A stretch of DNA of 64,000 nucleotides from Colletotrichum lupini. Taxonomy: Eukaryota > Ascomycota > Sordariomycetes > Glomerellales > Glomerellaceae. Shown here piece by piece: positions 1-11,011 of the stretch. Position 1 is the first letter of the stretch; each line of letters opens with the position of its first letter. The notes under the pieces are model-generated. The model saw only the letters and a list, made by a program, of their open reading frames with translations, searched no databases and was not told where the DNA came from. A program made the translations under genes and the position numbers. The stretch covers positions 868,001 through 932,000 of the forward strand of contig NC_064675.1 of the NCBI RefSeq assembly GCF_023278565.1, in the 5' to 3' direction.

Positions 1-1110
1 TGTTTCGAGACGGCACATTCGTTCATCCAAACGCGGCGACAGCGGCCAGGAGACAAGCCACTCTGTCAATGCAATAAAACCAACGAGACGTGACAAACCC
101 TGCCTTCTCAGGCACACGGCCTCTGGCAGACTGGCAGAGCCCACCACACCTCCCAAGTGAGAGTGTGGATTGGAGGTAGGTATCGAGATTGTCCAGACCC
201 AGGCTGTCCTATGGTAGACCCAGATACACACACTCTCTCTCCCTCTCTCCCACTCGCACACCCCTCCGAGTACCCAAGTAGGTATCCGTCCTCTCCTCTC
301 TTTCTCTTCCGTGGCGCTGCCTTCTTCCCCTTCTCGGCCTAATACACGGGATCTTGGGTAATTAACCCGAACATCCCCAAGCAAATTTCCCCCAACGTCG
401 CATGTAGTGGCGTACATTAATGATTCGTGCCAGCCCGTATTGCTGCATCTCCAGTCTAGTGGGGATCCACGTCGTTTCCATCTAGACAAGCGTCCAGGAG
501 GCTCTTCCAAGTTCCGGGTCTTGATTTCCTTGTGGTCTGTTCTTTCGGTAGGGCGGCGGATGAGAGACGGCGGCGGGAGCGATGGAGGGTCAACGAAGAG
601 AGAGTGAGAGAGAATGGACGGGCTATCCAAGGGCAGGGTTCCCATCTTGGCCCCCCCCTCTACGCAACACAGCTCTACGGATGCACTGCTCCCTCCTTGT
701 CCTCGTCCTCGTCCTCCCCCTGCTCCCTGCTACCTCCCATCCTTCCTCTCGCGGCCTATCTTCTGGGCTACGGATTGCTACCTACCTACCACTACATACG
801 TTTTTGGCCCCCGCCTCCCCTTTCCCCGCCGCGCTAGGTTCGAAGATCTTTTATTCCTCGACGCCATCCGAGGACACCCGGTGGCAGTGCGGAAAGAGCG
901 CTGATCTCTCTTTGATTCGTTGCTTTCTCAGGTCTCCATATCTGCCTTTTTCTCTTTGCTCCGTGCAATTCCCTCATCTGATACCTACGCTTGCATAGGG
1001 CGTATCGGATGCGACGACTCGGAGAGCTGTGCTGTGTAAATCTCGAATTGGAGAAGGAGATCAGAGATCAAAGAGAAGGGGTGGGACTGTTTCTCAAAGG
1101 GTAAGATTTG

Positions 1111-1162
1111 CCTGGCTTGGCCTTGCCTTGCTTTGCCTTGCCTTGCCTTACCTTTTGCCTTG
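1111..1162 (+). repeat. CCTTG-type pentanucleotide microsatellite
   Basis: An imperfect run of CCTTG/CTTGC units with single-base interruptions. It lies in gene-free DNA. Confidence 0.7.
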
Positions 1163-1884
1163 TACGGTACCTGACCTAGGAATAATACCGTACTACCCGT
1201 TCCCTCCCCACCCCTTCCTCGTGACATGGCGCACGTTCGTATCAAATTGGTACTCTTTGGAATCAATACCAGTCGCGGGAGGCGGGGGGGAAAGCCCAGC
1301 CGCAAGTGGACGAAGTTTGAAGCGGAGGAAGAGAAAGGGCGCATTGCGTAACTTGGCGGGCGTTTGTTTGCAAGCCTCCTCGAAAGTCTTTCTCAGTTGG
1401 ACTGTTCAGGGGGTGAAGACCGAGGAGCAGCAATGACAAATTGTTCTACGTATTACGGATACAATTCATTCATCATCGGTCGTTGGGTCATCCGGTCCCT
1501 CATCCGCCTCCTCCCGCCTCTCCGGTCTGGACACTATCAATTGTGTAGTAGTTGGTACGGAGTAGGCTGGCCATTGTCACTTTTGTAAACGCCGTAGTTT
1601 GGCGGCCGTCTTTCCCGGAGTCGACTCCGTGACAGGTACCCCGGGTTAAACGCCATAGGCATAGGACGACAGGTCCGGTCGACGAAAAGGCCAAACGGCC
1701 GGTGCCATATGTCGCCCTCGGAACGTGCTCAACAGAAACCAACGTACTTTGTTCCCCCCCGGTCTCGTCCCAAAAAGAAGGCCATCTTGGTTTCCTTCCT
1801 TTGATGACTGGCTGGCATATTCCTATTCCCCCGGGTCCCCTTTTTCCCCCCCCTCCTCCAACGCTCACGCCGTCAGCCGATGAC

Positions 1885-1935
1885 TGGTGTCGGTGTTGGT
1901 GCTGGTGTTGGTGCTGATATTGGCGTTGGCGCTGG
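1885..1935 (+). repeat. Hexamer repeat GGTGTT/GGTGCT, copy 1
   Basis: Alternating GGTGTT, GGTGCT and GGCGTT hexamers, eight or so units with little interruption. The same unit recurs twice about 1.7 kb further on. A hexamer keeps any frame open, so it produces misleading Val/Gly/Ala or His/Gln reading frames. Confidence 0.7.
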
Positions 1936-3554
1936 ATGTCGGGCGTCTTTCCGGCGTGGGCTTTTTCCCACATGGGCAAGCAGCACGCAAGATACACCCC
2001 TCGGTCAGGCGTTGTTCTTCTTACTCTTCTTCCTTGCTTGTGATGGGATCGTCTACTTCCCTTTCCCACCCCTTCTAGTGTCATTGATTTGATATGGGAG
2101 ACGTGTCTAGCGGACGATTGTAGCGTGGAATCTTGTGAGGGCTTGCCTTATTGCTGCTCCTGTTTCTCTTGTTGGCCAAATGGCGCAACATCGCTTTAGC
2201 GGGCGCCTTCTTGGTCTTCGAGACGGCGTCGATTTGAGAAATTTAGGGTTTCTCTACGCATTGCCGTCTTCTTTCTCTCTCTCTTTTTCTCGCTGTCTCT
2301 ATTGGACTAGTTTACCCTCTCTGGTTTAGACCATGCCAAATCCAGGGCGTGTGGATTACTCTCCTCCATCTTGTTTGGCTGTCGATACCTGTATGATGTA
2401 TGGTTGGGGAAAGAGGGATACCGGCAGGTGAGAAAGAAGAGGAGCAGCACTCGATTAGCCCCCGGTATGAGGGGTGGGAGGACGGCAAGAGCAGCAAGGC
2501 CTAGGGAGTGCGTATTTCGTACACCAGCCAGCTCTTCTCCTTTCCCTACGATCAACCGGCGGCGTCATGCGGTAAGACTGGCGGAGAAACAAAATGAGGA
2601 ACCCACGATGGAGACAAGTGTGAACGAGAGGGCCCCGGAAGAACGAAACGAAGAAGGAGGGGGGGCGTGGGCGTGGCAAGTAGGGGAAAAGGAGACTACT
2701 ACCGCTAACTATACAGTAGGGGGAAAGGCAAAAGTGTCGCGACATCATATCTCCAGTCTCTGGTCTCCATAGACACGATACACGGCTTGGCTTGCCTCTT
2801 TCTCGCGAAACGAATTGGTGAATCAGCGAGCGAGCTGATGGGACATGACGCGCGTTAGGCCTCATGCGCGACAGACGAGACGGATGTGAGAGTGAGAACG
2901 AGAGAGTGAGAAGATCCCACGCCCGCGCGCAGTGGTGTACCGAGCTAGTTCACTGTCCGAGGGACTCGTCTTGTTTCTCTCTCTCTCGCGCGCGTTCTGT
3001 CCCGCCTCTTGTCCGCCGGTCTTGCTGGTTCCCGGGGGTGTGCTATGTGCTATGACACTTCTGCGCTCCTTTTTTTTTTTCTGAGCTTTCGCGCTCGACC
3101 TTTTCTGCGGGCTTGTCATCTGGTTTCTTGTGATTCTTGTTGGCTTGAGGGCCGTGAGTGAACCAAGATTAGCCCAGAAAGAGTAGGGAACAGGTGGACG
3201 GGGGAAGGGAACTAGTGAAAGGGGGTGTGCGATTTGTGTGTTTTCCTGACGAAGGATTTGAAGCGAGTGACGGGTAAAGGATGAAGCTGTCTTCGTTGGA
3301 ACATCACGGAAACGCGAGAGAGCACAGAGTGAGTGAGAGAGAGGGTCAGTTCTCGGCGCGTGTCCAACGGGGACGTGGACGTGTCGTGGCCGTTTGGTGG
3401 TCTCTACCCACGGGAGGTAGACCACGTAGCTTAGCCAAGTTCAAGATAGGTCAGCCACCGAACTAAACGTTGAGGGTTTATCGTGCTCCCCCATCCCATT
3501 CCCAGCCCCGGCCACCCGACTGGACTGGACTTGACGATGAACAGTGCTCTTGTC

Positions 3555-3583
3555 TTGGTGCTGGCGCTGGTGTTGGTGCTGAT
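3555..3583 (+). repeat. Hexamer repeat GGTGTT/GGTGCT, copy 2
   Basis: A second run of the hexamer family seen at 1885-1935, with GGTGCT, GGCGCT and GGTGTT units. It is followed about 110 bp later by a third run. Confidence 0.6.
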
Positions 3584-3690
3584 GCCATGCAGGAGCCCGG
3601 CCTGGTCTTGTCTCTTCCCCAAGAGAGTAGCTGCCGCGGTCCGGTCTTGAGGGTCTTTGCTGTTCCCGCAGCCTGCGGGCCTTTGGGGGC

Positions 3691-3721
3691 TGGCTGGTGC
3701 TTGTGTTGGCGTTGGTGCTGG
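3691..3721 (+). repeat. Hexamer repeat GGTGTT/GGTGCT, copy 3
   Basis: Third run: GGTGCT, TGTGTT, GGCGTT, GGTGCT units. Together with copies 1 and 2 it suggests repeated slippage or local duplication in this region. Confidence 0.5.
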
Positions 3722-4030
3722 GGGGCGTTTGGTCTGAGTGTTTGTCAGATGGGCCTTCCCTTGATGCCCGTGATGGGATGTGTGTGATGTGATGGCTGGG
3801 GTAGACGGGCAAGCAGGAAGGATTCGGAGAAGGCTGACCTGTCTTGTCTTCTTCGCTTTTGCTCGTGCGCTTGCATGGCATAGGCCGTGTGACTTTTTCG
3901 TTCGAAGGAGGGAAGCGGCAGTCAGCGGCGGCCGCTTGACGGAGCGTACATGCCAGGTTTGATCATCTGATTTTGGGTTTTTTTCTCATTTCACGATGGG
4001 GTTGACGACGACGCGCAAGGGGGCTGGCTG

Positions 4031-4068
4031 GTGGGTGGATGGATGGATGGCTAGATGGCTGGATGGTA
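4031..4068 (+). repeat. GGAT tetranucleotide microsatellite
   Basis: Run of GGAT/GGCT units (GGTGGATGGATGGATGGCTA and onward). A similar GGAT-rich patch occurs around 54980-55015, upstream of the CorA-type gene. Confidence 0.6.
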
Positions 4069-5570
4069 TGTACGGAGTGAAGGAGGCAGCAGTAGCAGAA
4101 ATGCAGGATCCGCTGGAGGTTGCCCTTGTTTGGACTGTTGGGATCTCGTCACATTACAGACGCGAAGCACGAAAGCAAGTTTTCGATGCAAAGAGAGACT
4201 TTCGTACGATGAGTTGCTTTCCTGAATTGGGAGGCCTGGGCCTGGACTCGGGACTTGGCCGTGTGCTGGATACTCAGAGGATAGGAGATGATATTCCGAG
4301 ATTGCCCAATCACCCGCTCATTCGTGCGCCTTTTCGAAGAAATATGTTCGTATTGAGAAAGAGAGAGGGTGTTGACCCTGGACCCCCTTGTCCGGTGCCC
4401 TGCTCATTACATGCCCGTGTGACGGCGTGTTATTGCTTTTCACGAGAATTGCCTGAGCGGCGGTTCGTCGGTCTTCTGACTTGCGTGATAAAGGGGGGGG
4501 CTTGGCTTGGTCCTGTGGGCGACAGAGGTTACGAAGCACGAGAGAGAGTCAAATCAAAGCTTTGCAGAATTGAATCACAGGGCAAAGAAGGATGAAGGTT
4601 TCGTAGATCTGGTGTGTTCGTTGTGGATGCGTGGGAATGTGATTGTGATGTGAACCCTGCGTGCATGTCACGATTGGTGATTGCAATGTTCAGGCTATGC
4701 AGTTCAGCTTCTCATCTAGGTTTAACCTGCGAGGATGTAGGGGCAGGAATAATTCGTAAAAACAGAGTTTGAAAAACGGGCTCGCCGAGATGTCCAATGA
4801 GTGAGGTTATGTGCCTGGAGAGATCAACACGAAGGATGGACGAACTACGTGGATGAAGATCCGACCATTCTCTTCGTCCCGCGGCATCTCATGTCGTTTT
4901 TGGCTCCCGGGAGGCCGCCTCCTGTCCGCCGTTCTTGATCTCCACGTGGGTGCGCGAGCCGGTTCGTGGTTCGTAGAGACAAACTTGATGTTTGTTTGGA
5001 TTTGTGTGGGTTTGGTTGCTTGCTCCGAGAGAGGTGATTCGGTGAAGGGAGCGATGGAGGGGAGGGAAGAATGGTAGGTGGCGTCTAGGAGACAGATCCG
5101 TTGAGCGAGCCGTTCGAATGTCCGTCATTTTGAGATCGCGAAGCTATCCAAGGCCGCGCCGCCAGTAACGTCCTCCGCTGTGGAAGCTACCATTTCTCCC
5201 CGTAGTTTAGAATCGCGGCGCGCCAGTGATCTTGATCTTTCATGCGCTTGCGGAGAATTTACTCTTGGTTTCGACGGCGTGCGATGTCGAGCATGAACTT
5301 TTCGACGGCGTTGGCTTATGGACCTAGAAGCTTTAGAAGGGGGCCAAAAAGACCTGGAGTAGACGGCGGCTGATGATGTGAATGGAGATTGTCTGCCTTG
5401 CGTGAATGTATTCGTGTTAAGCGCCTGGAAGGAAACATATTCACTTCCCTGGAGGATATGATGTACAAGAAGACTCAGTGGTTACGGAGAGAGAGGGAGG
5501 GTTTCTCAGGTCCCCCTGACTTGTTGTGATCCATCTATCCATTTGGTTACGAGCTCACCTATTTGTTTCT

Positions 5571-7643
5571 TCGGAGCTGTGAAGCCGCTATAGAGTCATG
5601 TACGAGCACCACTTTCCAACTGTTCGGCGCGACTACACGAAAGACCGCGAATACCTTGGTATGATCAAGGAGACTCACAAGATAGAAAGAGAGTCTCGAT
5701 TTCACCAATGACCTTAGAGAGTGTAACATCACTTACAGTTGTGCTTCTTGAAGAAAAAGGGGCATATACAAAGCTAAGTAGAGTGCAGCGCAGAGACCAA
5801 AGTTTCCCATCTGTGATCTTGCAAAGTACTCATCTCGTATTCATCGTGGTTACATCTGGAGAAGGAGTCTCGCAGTTCAGAAGGCCTTTAGACGTGGCTA
5901 TTGGCGATTTTGGTATTTCTCTTCATATTCAATCCGTGAGTGCAATCGCCAATTCGTATCGAAGTAGTGGATTCCAAACCCCTTCCCGTCAAGACGTGAT
6001 TTGTCCAACTGGTTGATGTGGTACTGAAGTCGGTTTACCCTGCTTTCGTATCATCTTCTCATACGTGCGGAGGGCGAAGAAAAGCCAACTTGAGCCCGCT
6101 GGAACAGGATTAGGATATCACGACAAGAATATGTGTTTACGGCCTTCGCATTCTCTGTCAGTGCGAGCAGAGGGATCAGTTGAGACGACGACATGGAAAG
6201 AACAGTCTATGACCTCTATGAAATTAGGGGTTGCTATCGTACGAACATGGAGGCCTCTGCTGAAAACTTTTGTTCGAAGAATGGTATCTCAGAATGACTT
6301 CTCGTATGACAGGAGACCACATCCATCGAATAAACTTCGGTATCAACGGAGTTCTGTCTAGATCTAAACCGAGGGATGCAACGGCCTTCCTGTCCAGATA
6401 TCTCATGTGTTACACGGCATCTTTGACAGAAACACTGGTCTTTATCAGCCCGATGCCTCCAGTATGCCGGGCTGAAAACACGCGGAAGGATGGATTCAGA
6501 AGGACCACCTACAGCGTGTAATAGTGTTTAGGCTCTCGATGGTATTACCTACAAGTCACCCAGAGAGCAGCGCTCCAATCTCCCACTCAATCACGCGCCG
6601 GGCCATGAATCGGCCATTGCTGCAGTGCGCACACATTATATTTGGCACTCAACCTTCAGGGGACAGCACTGAATCTTCAAATGAGCTGACGAGGCAGCCT
6701 ATGTCTAGTCCCCGCGACAAGTAACGGGCCACAGATACAGCAGTCACGGCTGTTAACATCATTCTATCCTATTTCATATACACGAGACTCTAGTCTCTGG
6801 TCAATAGCAAGGGTTGACTGTAGACTTTGAAGTATGTAGTCGTCTGGTAACATATTACACCGGATGCGCAAGCTATCGAGTTGACTGTTACTTTGGCACG
6901 GATTAGGGAAACATGCTCGTCCCAGATACATATGAAAGAGCCCGCCTGATTTGATCATCAGACTGCCAAAAGTGTCAAACCTTTCGCCCTAATACCAAGT
7001 AAACCCTCCACGCGAACGGGAAAGCCTGTTGCAATGCCGCCTTTGGAAAGGGGAAGCGTCTCTGTTACTACACTACATATAATTCTTACTAGACTGCATA
7101 CAATCTCAGCACATCCAAAGCACTATTTCTGGTCTTCATATATCACGAAACATGTCGCCGTGTGAGGCTTTGAATGTATCAAGAAAAGCGCCCAAGGCTT
7201 GGTGTCAACAATCATAATAACTTTCTTCTGATGAGATTATGAACTGTTTCTGCACACACTCAAGTGATCATTGAATTCTCTACCATAGTTTCTATACCAA
7301 ACAAGTCCAAGTCGTCATCTGTGATGTCCATGCTACACATATCAGGTCTGCAGCAAAAGAGACGATAAAGCGTCGAGATCAGAACCCAAACACACTCTCC
7401 ATCAGATTCCACTTTCTAACAACTCCTATAGCCTTCAACCACTCGCAACCCCTTCTCCGAATCTTCGATACACGTAGAAACGTCGTCACCGACCCATCCG
7501 TCAGCGCCGGAGGTCCCACCGAACCCTCCGAAGAGCCCCGCGACCCGCCCCTCCGAAGACCCCCCATCATCGTGGCCCTCCCTGACTTAGGGCAAAATCC
7601 ACACGGCATCACACATCCAACAATCAAATCCGCTTCAGGATGG
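5571..7643. other. Lower-GC stretch without a recognised gene
   Basis: Composition falls compared with the first 5 kb. Frames on both strands are broken every 60-100 codons and I recognise no domain. It may be decayed repeat or plain intergenic DNA. Confidence 0.45.
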
Positions 7644-7740
7644 GGTCGGTTAGCTCAGTTGGTTAGAGCGTGGTACTAATATTTCACCAGGAAATGTTGT
7701 GTAAATGCCAAGGCCGGGAGTTCAAGCCTCCCACTGATCA
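7644..7740 (+). tRNA. tRNA-Ile (anticodon AAU) with 23 nt intron
   Basis: The acceptor stem GGTCGGT pairs with ACTGATC, with discriminator A. The D arm is AGCTCAGTTGGTTAGAGC. The anticodon stem TGGTA/TGCCA closes the loop C-T-AAT-A. A 23 nt intron sits at the canonical site one base 3' of the anticodon (about 7682-7704). The T arm is GGGAG-TTCAAGC-CTCCC. A TTTT tract within about 15 bp downstream fits Pol III termination. The mature sequence matches the usual fungal tRNA-Ile(AAU). Confidence 0.93.
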
Positions 7741-8481
7741 GTGTTCTCTTTTGCTGGTGATGAGAAGTGTGTCGGTGATAGAGATGTATGGATAATTTGA
7801 TTCTTTTGAAGTTTTGAAAGGTCTTGTGTGAAGGGAGTATCGAATGATGGGGGAGGTTATGGACTGATAGGGGTGGCGTTGAGGTAGGCGAGACCTTTGG
7901 CTGCTTGATCATTCGAGGGCGAGGTGTCTTGCCCGAATAGCCTATGTGTGAGCTGATACCCAGCGCTCCCTTCAATTCAATAATCTTGAGAAGATGTCCC
8001 AGTCCGCCTCCGGCTTGTGGGTTATCTTGCCGGCGATGGCTATCCTGTCGCCGCACGCAGAAGGCGTCGGCTGTTGATGTTATCCCCGAAGGCCGCAGTC
8101 TAGATGCAAAAAACGAGAAGAATCACGTTTGAAGTCGAAAGTAGTTCTGTCCGAGCTCGGTATGTGAACCGATGTGCGCATGACGAGTTCTCGAGGGTAT
8201 CCAGCCAAACAGCTTACTAGAAAGGCTCGTCTGCGAATTTATTGCAATCAGACAAGATGATATTGTGTGAAACACCTCTAAGAGTCGCCTCCTACATCTG
8301 TTTCTGGTGTTGAGGAATGAAATCAAAAAGATCAACTGCCTAAAATGAAGAGTCATCGTTACTCAAGTAACAATACAGATGGTAAGCTTAGGCTTCTCAG
8401 CCAAGATACTCTCAGCCTAGCCCTTGGGATTCTCAGAGTATAGGAAACTTCATTATGCTGCCAACCGCGAGGCTGAAAAAG
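7741..8481. other. Intergenic between tRNA-Ile and the TIR element
   Basis: No gene recognised. The minus-strand frame at 7676-8056 overlaps the tRNA and has no recognisable domain. Confidence 0.45.
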
Positions 8482-8483
8482 TA

Positions 8484-8512
8484 CAGTGGGGACCCATTAG
8501 TGTCCATACAGC
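8484..8512 (+). repeat. Left terminal inverted repeat
   Basis: About 29 bp starting CAGTGGGGACCC. It matches the right terminus in inverted orientation with four mismatches. Confidence 0.75.
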
Positions 8513-8961
8513 GCACAGTATCCCGCAAAATCAGGGATCTTCAACAGTAAAAAAAAGCATTAACCATAACAATAAAATAAAAATAAAAACATAATATAAT
8601 ATATTAAGTAATGATTTATTATATTATAAAGTTATATTAAGTTTTATTCTAAATTCGCTGTGTTATTAAATCTTTTCTAAAATATGATAAGATGAATCTT
8701 ACTTATAGTGGATTATAGGGCGTTAAGAGTGCGAATAATACTATGTTTGTTAGTATATCTTAGAAAAATTCGGGTACTAGTTTTTTAACTACTAATTAAG
8801 TAATGGAGAAAATTACTAAAATTTTATAAAAATAGTCTTTATATTATTTTAATAGTAAAATACTTTTTAGAATTTTCTGAGCTATAATTATTACTTAAAT
8901 AGTAGAGATATTACTTATATTAGTATAATAAAGTTAGTGGGTTTACGCTGACGCACTGGGA

Positions 8962-8990
8962 GGTGTATTGAAACTAATGGGTCCTCACTG
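8962..8990 (-). repeat. Right terminal inverted repeat
   Basis: Inverted partner of 8484-8512. Read on the minus strand it starts CAGTGAGGACCC and is followed outward by TA. Confidence 0.75.
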
Positions 8991-9079
8991 TATATTTATC
9001 ATTAATCAGTGACGCTGCTAGTTGAACCCCTTTCACTCCCCCTATACCCATGAAATCCTCATGTTGAAGCGGGAGAATC

Positions 9080-11011
9080 TCATGAACTGTTCTGCTGCTG
9101 CTCCACAGCCTCCTCCTCCTGCAGTCCCGAGTACCGCAGATATAGCCGGTCTCTAAAGTGTTGGTGGCGAATCCCATTAGGCCTCGCCTCCTTGAACGTC
9201 TCGATTGCGTCCTTGACCGACATCCCACACCGGTCGACCAAATAACACACGATAAAGTAGCCAGTGCGGTTGAAGCCGTAGTGGCAGTGGACGCCAATGA
9301 CCTGCGTCTGACCGTCCACTTCGGCCCACTTCTCCTCCTCGGCCCTCGCCTTCAGCTGCTCTCGCAACTTGTCCACGAGGGCAATGAAGTGAGCCACCTC
9401 CGAGTCCTTCGGCGGGATCTTTGAGACCGTCGCGAACTTGTGATATCGTACGCCGCCCTTTTCCATGGTCCGTGGGTCGTACACCGGCTTGTCGTGACTG
9501 ATGTCAATCACGTCCTTGATGATTCCTCCCCAGTTCTTGACAAACTCGGCGGGACAGTGCGTGTCGTCTGCTTCTCGCAGAGTCTTCATCGCTCTGAAGA
9601 CTGGCGGGCTGCCTGCTGGACCGATTGGGTGCGAGACCGGGGTAACGCCCTTCCACTTGGCCAGGTTCTTCACATCCCACTTGCCTTCCCGTGAGAGATA
9701 CTGTAGTTGCCAGCCGAGGGATAGACGACCAGTGACATGATTGGCAAGGAAGTCGGAGATGAGACCAGCCAGAATTCTGACTGTAGCAGGCATGAATAGA
9801 AGCGCGTGATTGGCAGGTGCAGGCATAATGATAGACCTGACGACCTTGGTAGGATGCCGGGGCTGAGGCGGGACGTTTGCCGGCGACTCTTGCGGTGTCG
9901 ACGGATCTTCGAGAGCGTTGTCGGCATCTTCGTTGACTTTACGATCTCGATGGAAGTCCTCGTCTCGAATATCATCTATACTCTCGGGCCCGTGGTCCGT
10001 CGGAATCTTTGATGTGTTGACTGGTGCCGCCGCGTCGACAATGGTTTCATGCCCGTCGTCCGACCCAGTCTCGGGTGATAGAGGCGCCTTGCCTGAGAGA
10101 TAGTCCCTGATCTTGTCCACCTCCTCAGGCTTCGTGAGCTTATCCTCTTTTCCGCCAACAAGATAGACCGGAACATCAATGCCGGTCCACACGTCCTTGC
10201 CAGGTACGCCACCCTTCGCAACTCCATCTTCATAGTTTGGAAGCGAGCCCCAGGCCATTCTGCGCCAGACGGGCGTTCTGCTTTGGTTGTTGAAGCGATC
10301 CTGGAGCTTGCGAAGCTCGAGATCAGCACCATGGCCGACGAATCGACTGACGCTGGCACTTTGCGGGCCTCCCCACCGATCGTAAGCCCTCCACAAGTCA
10401 AAGATCCAGCCGGGTACCCAAAGTAGCCTTCGGAACAGCGTCGTCTTGTCTTCTGTGGGTGGGCCGGCTACGGGACAGATGGCGACCAGTCCGACAACGT
10501 ACTTGCGAAGGTCCGTCTTGTGCGGCGCATTGCGACTCGCCAGCTGCGCGCACATGGTAGTCCCCATACTATGGCCGATGAGTACGACGCTGCGGTCGGG
10601 CTCCTTCTGACGATACTCATCGATGATGACCTCCAGCAGCTCACACAGCGCTTCCGGAGTATAGGCGTCCCATGCTTGCTGGGTGAACTCTGAGCGGCCG
10701 CAGCCGGGCAAGTCGATGGCCAAGCAAGATGATATATGAACCAGACTAGTCAGCAACGGATGAAACTGAGCCACTGATCCTCCCAGGCCGTGGATACAGA
10801 CCAGCAGGGGCAGTGGTGGGTTGGGCAGCTGGTCTGCTTGGAGGTGTCGTTTGTAGAATGTCCTGATGCCAGAATAGGTAAAGCGCTCCGTGGTGTACGA
10901 GCGGCTCTCCGAGTTCTCCTTCAGCAAGGTCGGATCGGTGGCTCCAGGGTCATGAGGGTTGGCGAAGCTTAGCCAGCCGGCGCCCTGTTGTCGGTCCGAC
11001 ATATTGAACAC
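9080..11011 (-). CDS. Alpha/beta-hydrolase fused to a cysteine (dual-specificity) phosphatase
   Basis: Intronless, 643 aa from the first Met (a second Met lies at residue 4). Residues about 65-300 form an alpha/beta-hydrolase: the oxyanion motif HGLGGS near 74, nucleophile elbow GHSMG at 146-150 (Ser148), an acidic GGKEDK, and a late PANHALLF that can supply the catalytic His. A polar linker follows at about 305-375. The C-terminal part carries the phosphatase P-loop HCHYGFNR (Cys576, Arg582) followed by TGY, closest in style to RNA-triphosphatase/PIR1-type dual-specificity phosphatases. Both active sites look intact. The substrates are unknown. A fused lipase/esterase-like and phosphatase enzyme suggests sequential or regulatory action, but that is inference. 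It ends about 90 bp from the TIR element. Confidence 0.88.
   Translation of the reverse strand: MFNMSDRQQGAGWLSFANPHDPGATDPTLLKENSESRSYTTERFTYSGIRTFYKRHLQADQLPNPPLPLLVCIHGLGGSVAQFHPLLTSLVHISSCLAIDLPGCGRSEFTQQAWDAYTPEALCELLEVIIDEYRQKEPDRSVVLIGHSMGTTMCAQLASRNAPHKTDLRKYVVGLVAICPVAGPPTEDKTTLFRRLLWVPGWIFDLWRAYDRWGGPQSASVSRFVGHGADLELRKLQDRFNNQSRTPVWRRMAWGSLPNYEDGVAKGGVPGKDVWTGIDVPVYLVGGKEDKLTKPEEVDKIRDYLSGKAPLSPETGSDDGHETIVDAAAPVNTSKIPTDHGPESIDDIRDEDFHRDRKVNEDADNALEDPSTPQESPANVPPQPRHPTKVVRSIIMPAPANHALLFMPATVRILAGLISDFLANHVTGRLSLGWQLQYLSREGKWDVKNLAKWKGVTPVSHPIGPAGSPPVFRAMKTLREADDTHCPAEFVKNWGGIIKDVIDISHDKPVYDPRTMEKGGVRYHKFATVSKIPPKDSEVAHFIALVDKLREQLKARAEEEKWAEVDGQTQVIGVHCHYGFNRTGYFIVCYLVDRCGMSVKDAIETFKEARPNGIRHQHFRDRLYLRYSGLQEEEAVEQQQNSS

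Larger units (their letters stand above)
1..5570. other. Long gene-free GC-rich region with simple repeats
   Basis: I see no credible coding gene here. Reading frames on both strands are short, compositionally skewed and lack recognisable domains. The stretch contains pyrimidine tracts (about 230-300), a CCTTG-type pentamer run (1111-1162), GGTGTT/GGTGCT hexamer runs (1885-1935, 3555-3583, 3691-3721), a GGAT tetramer run (4031-4068) and a T run near 3070. Such pyrimidine-rich, repeat-rich DNA is common in long upstream regions of fungal regulatory genes, so it may be the promoter or leader of a gene lying left of the window. That is inference. Confidence 0.5.
8482..8992. mobile_element. TA-flanked inverted-repeat element (Tc1/mariner-like MITE or RIPed remnant)
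   Basis: The ends are inverted copies. The left end begins CAGTGGGGACCCATTAGT at 8484. The reverse complement of the right end begins CAGTGAGGACCCATTAGT at 8990, and similarity continues for about 29 bp with four mismatches. Both ends are flanked by TA (8482-8483 and 8991-8992), the target duplication expected of Tc1/mariner/pogo-type elements. The 507 bp interior has no coding potential and is extremely AT-rich between about 8550 and 8940. That could be a non-autonomous MITE mutated by repeat-induced point mutation, or an internally deleted transposon. It lies about 90 bp from the 3' end of the hydrolase-phosphatase gene. Confidence 0.75.

Noticed and set aside
2862..3425. 187-codon minus-strand frame
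   Set aside because: Low-complexity Ser/Arg/Lys/Pro composition from purine/pyrimidine tracts.
3996..4595. 199-codon plus-strand frame
   Set aside because: No domain, Arg/Gly/Trp-skewed because it starts in a GGAT microsatellite; no splice or start-context support.
7676..8056. 126-codon minus-strand frame over the tRNA-Ile gene
   Set aside because: Overlaps a clear tRNA and shows no domain.
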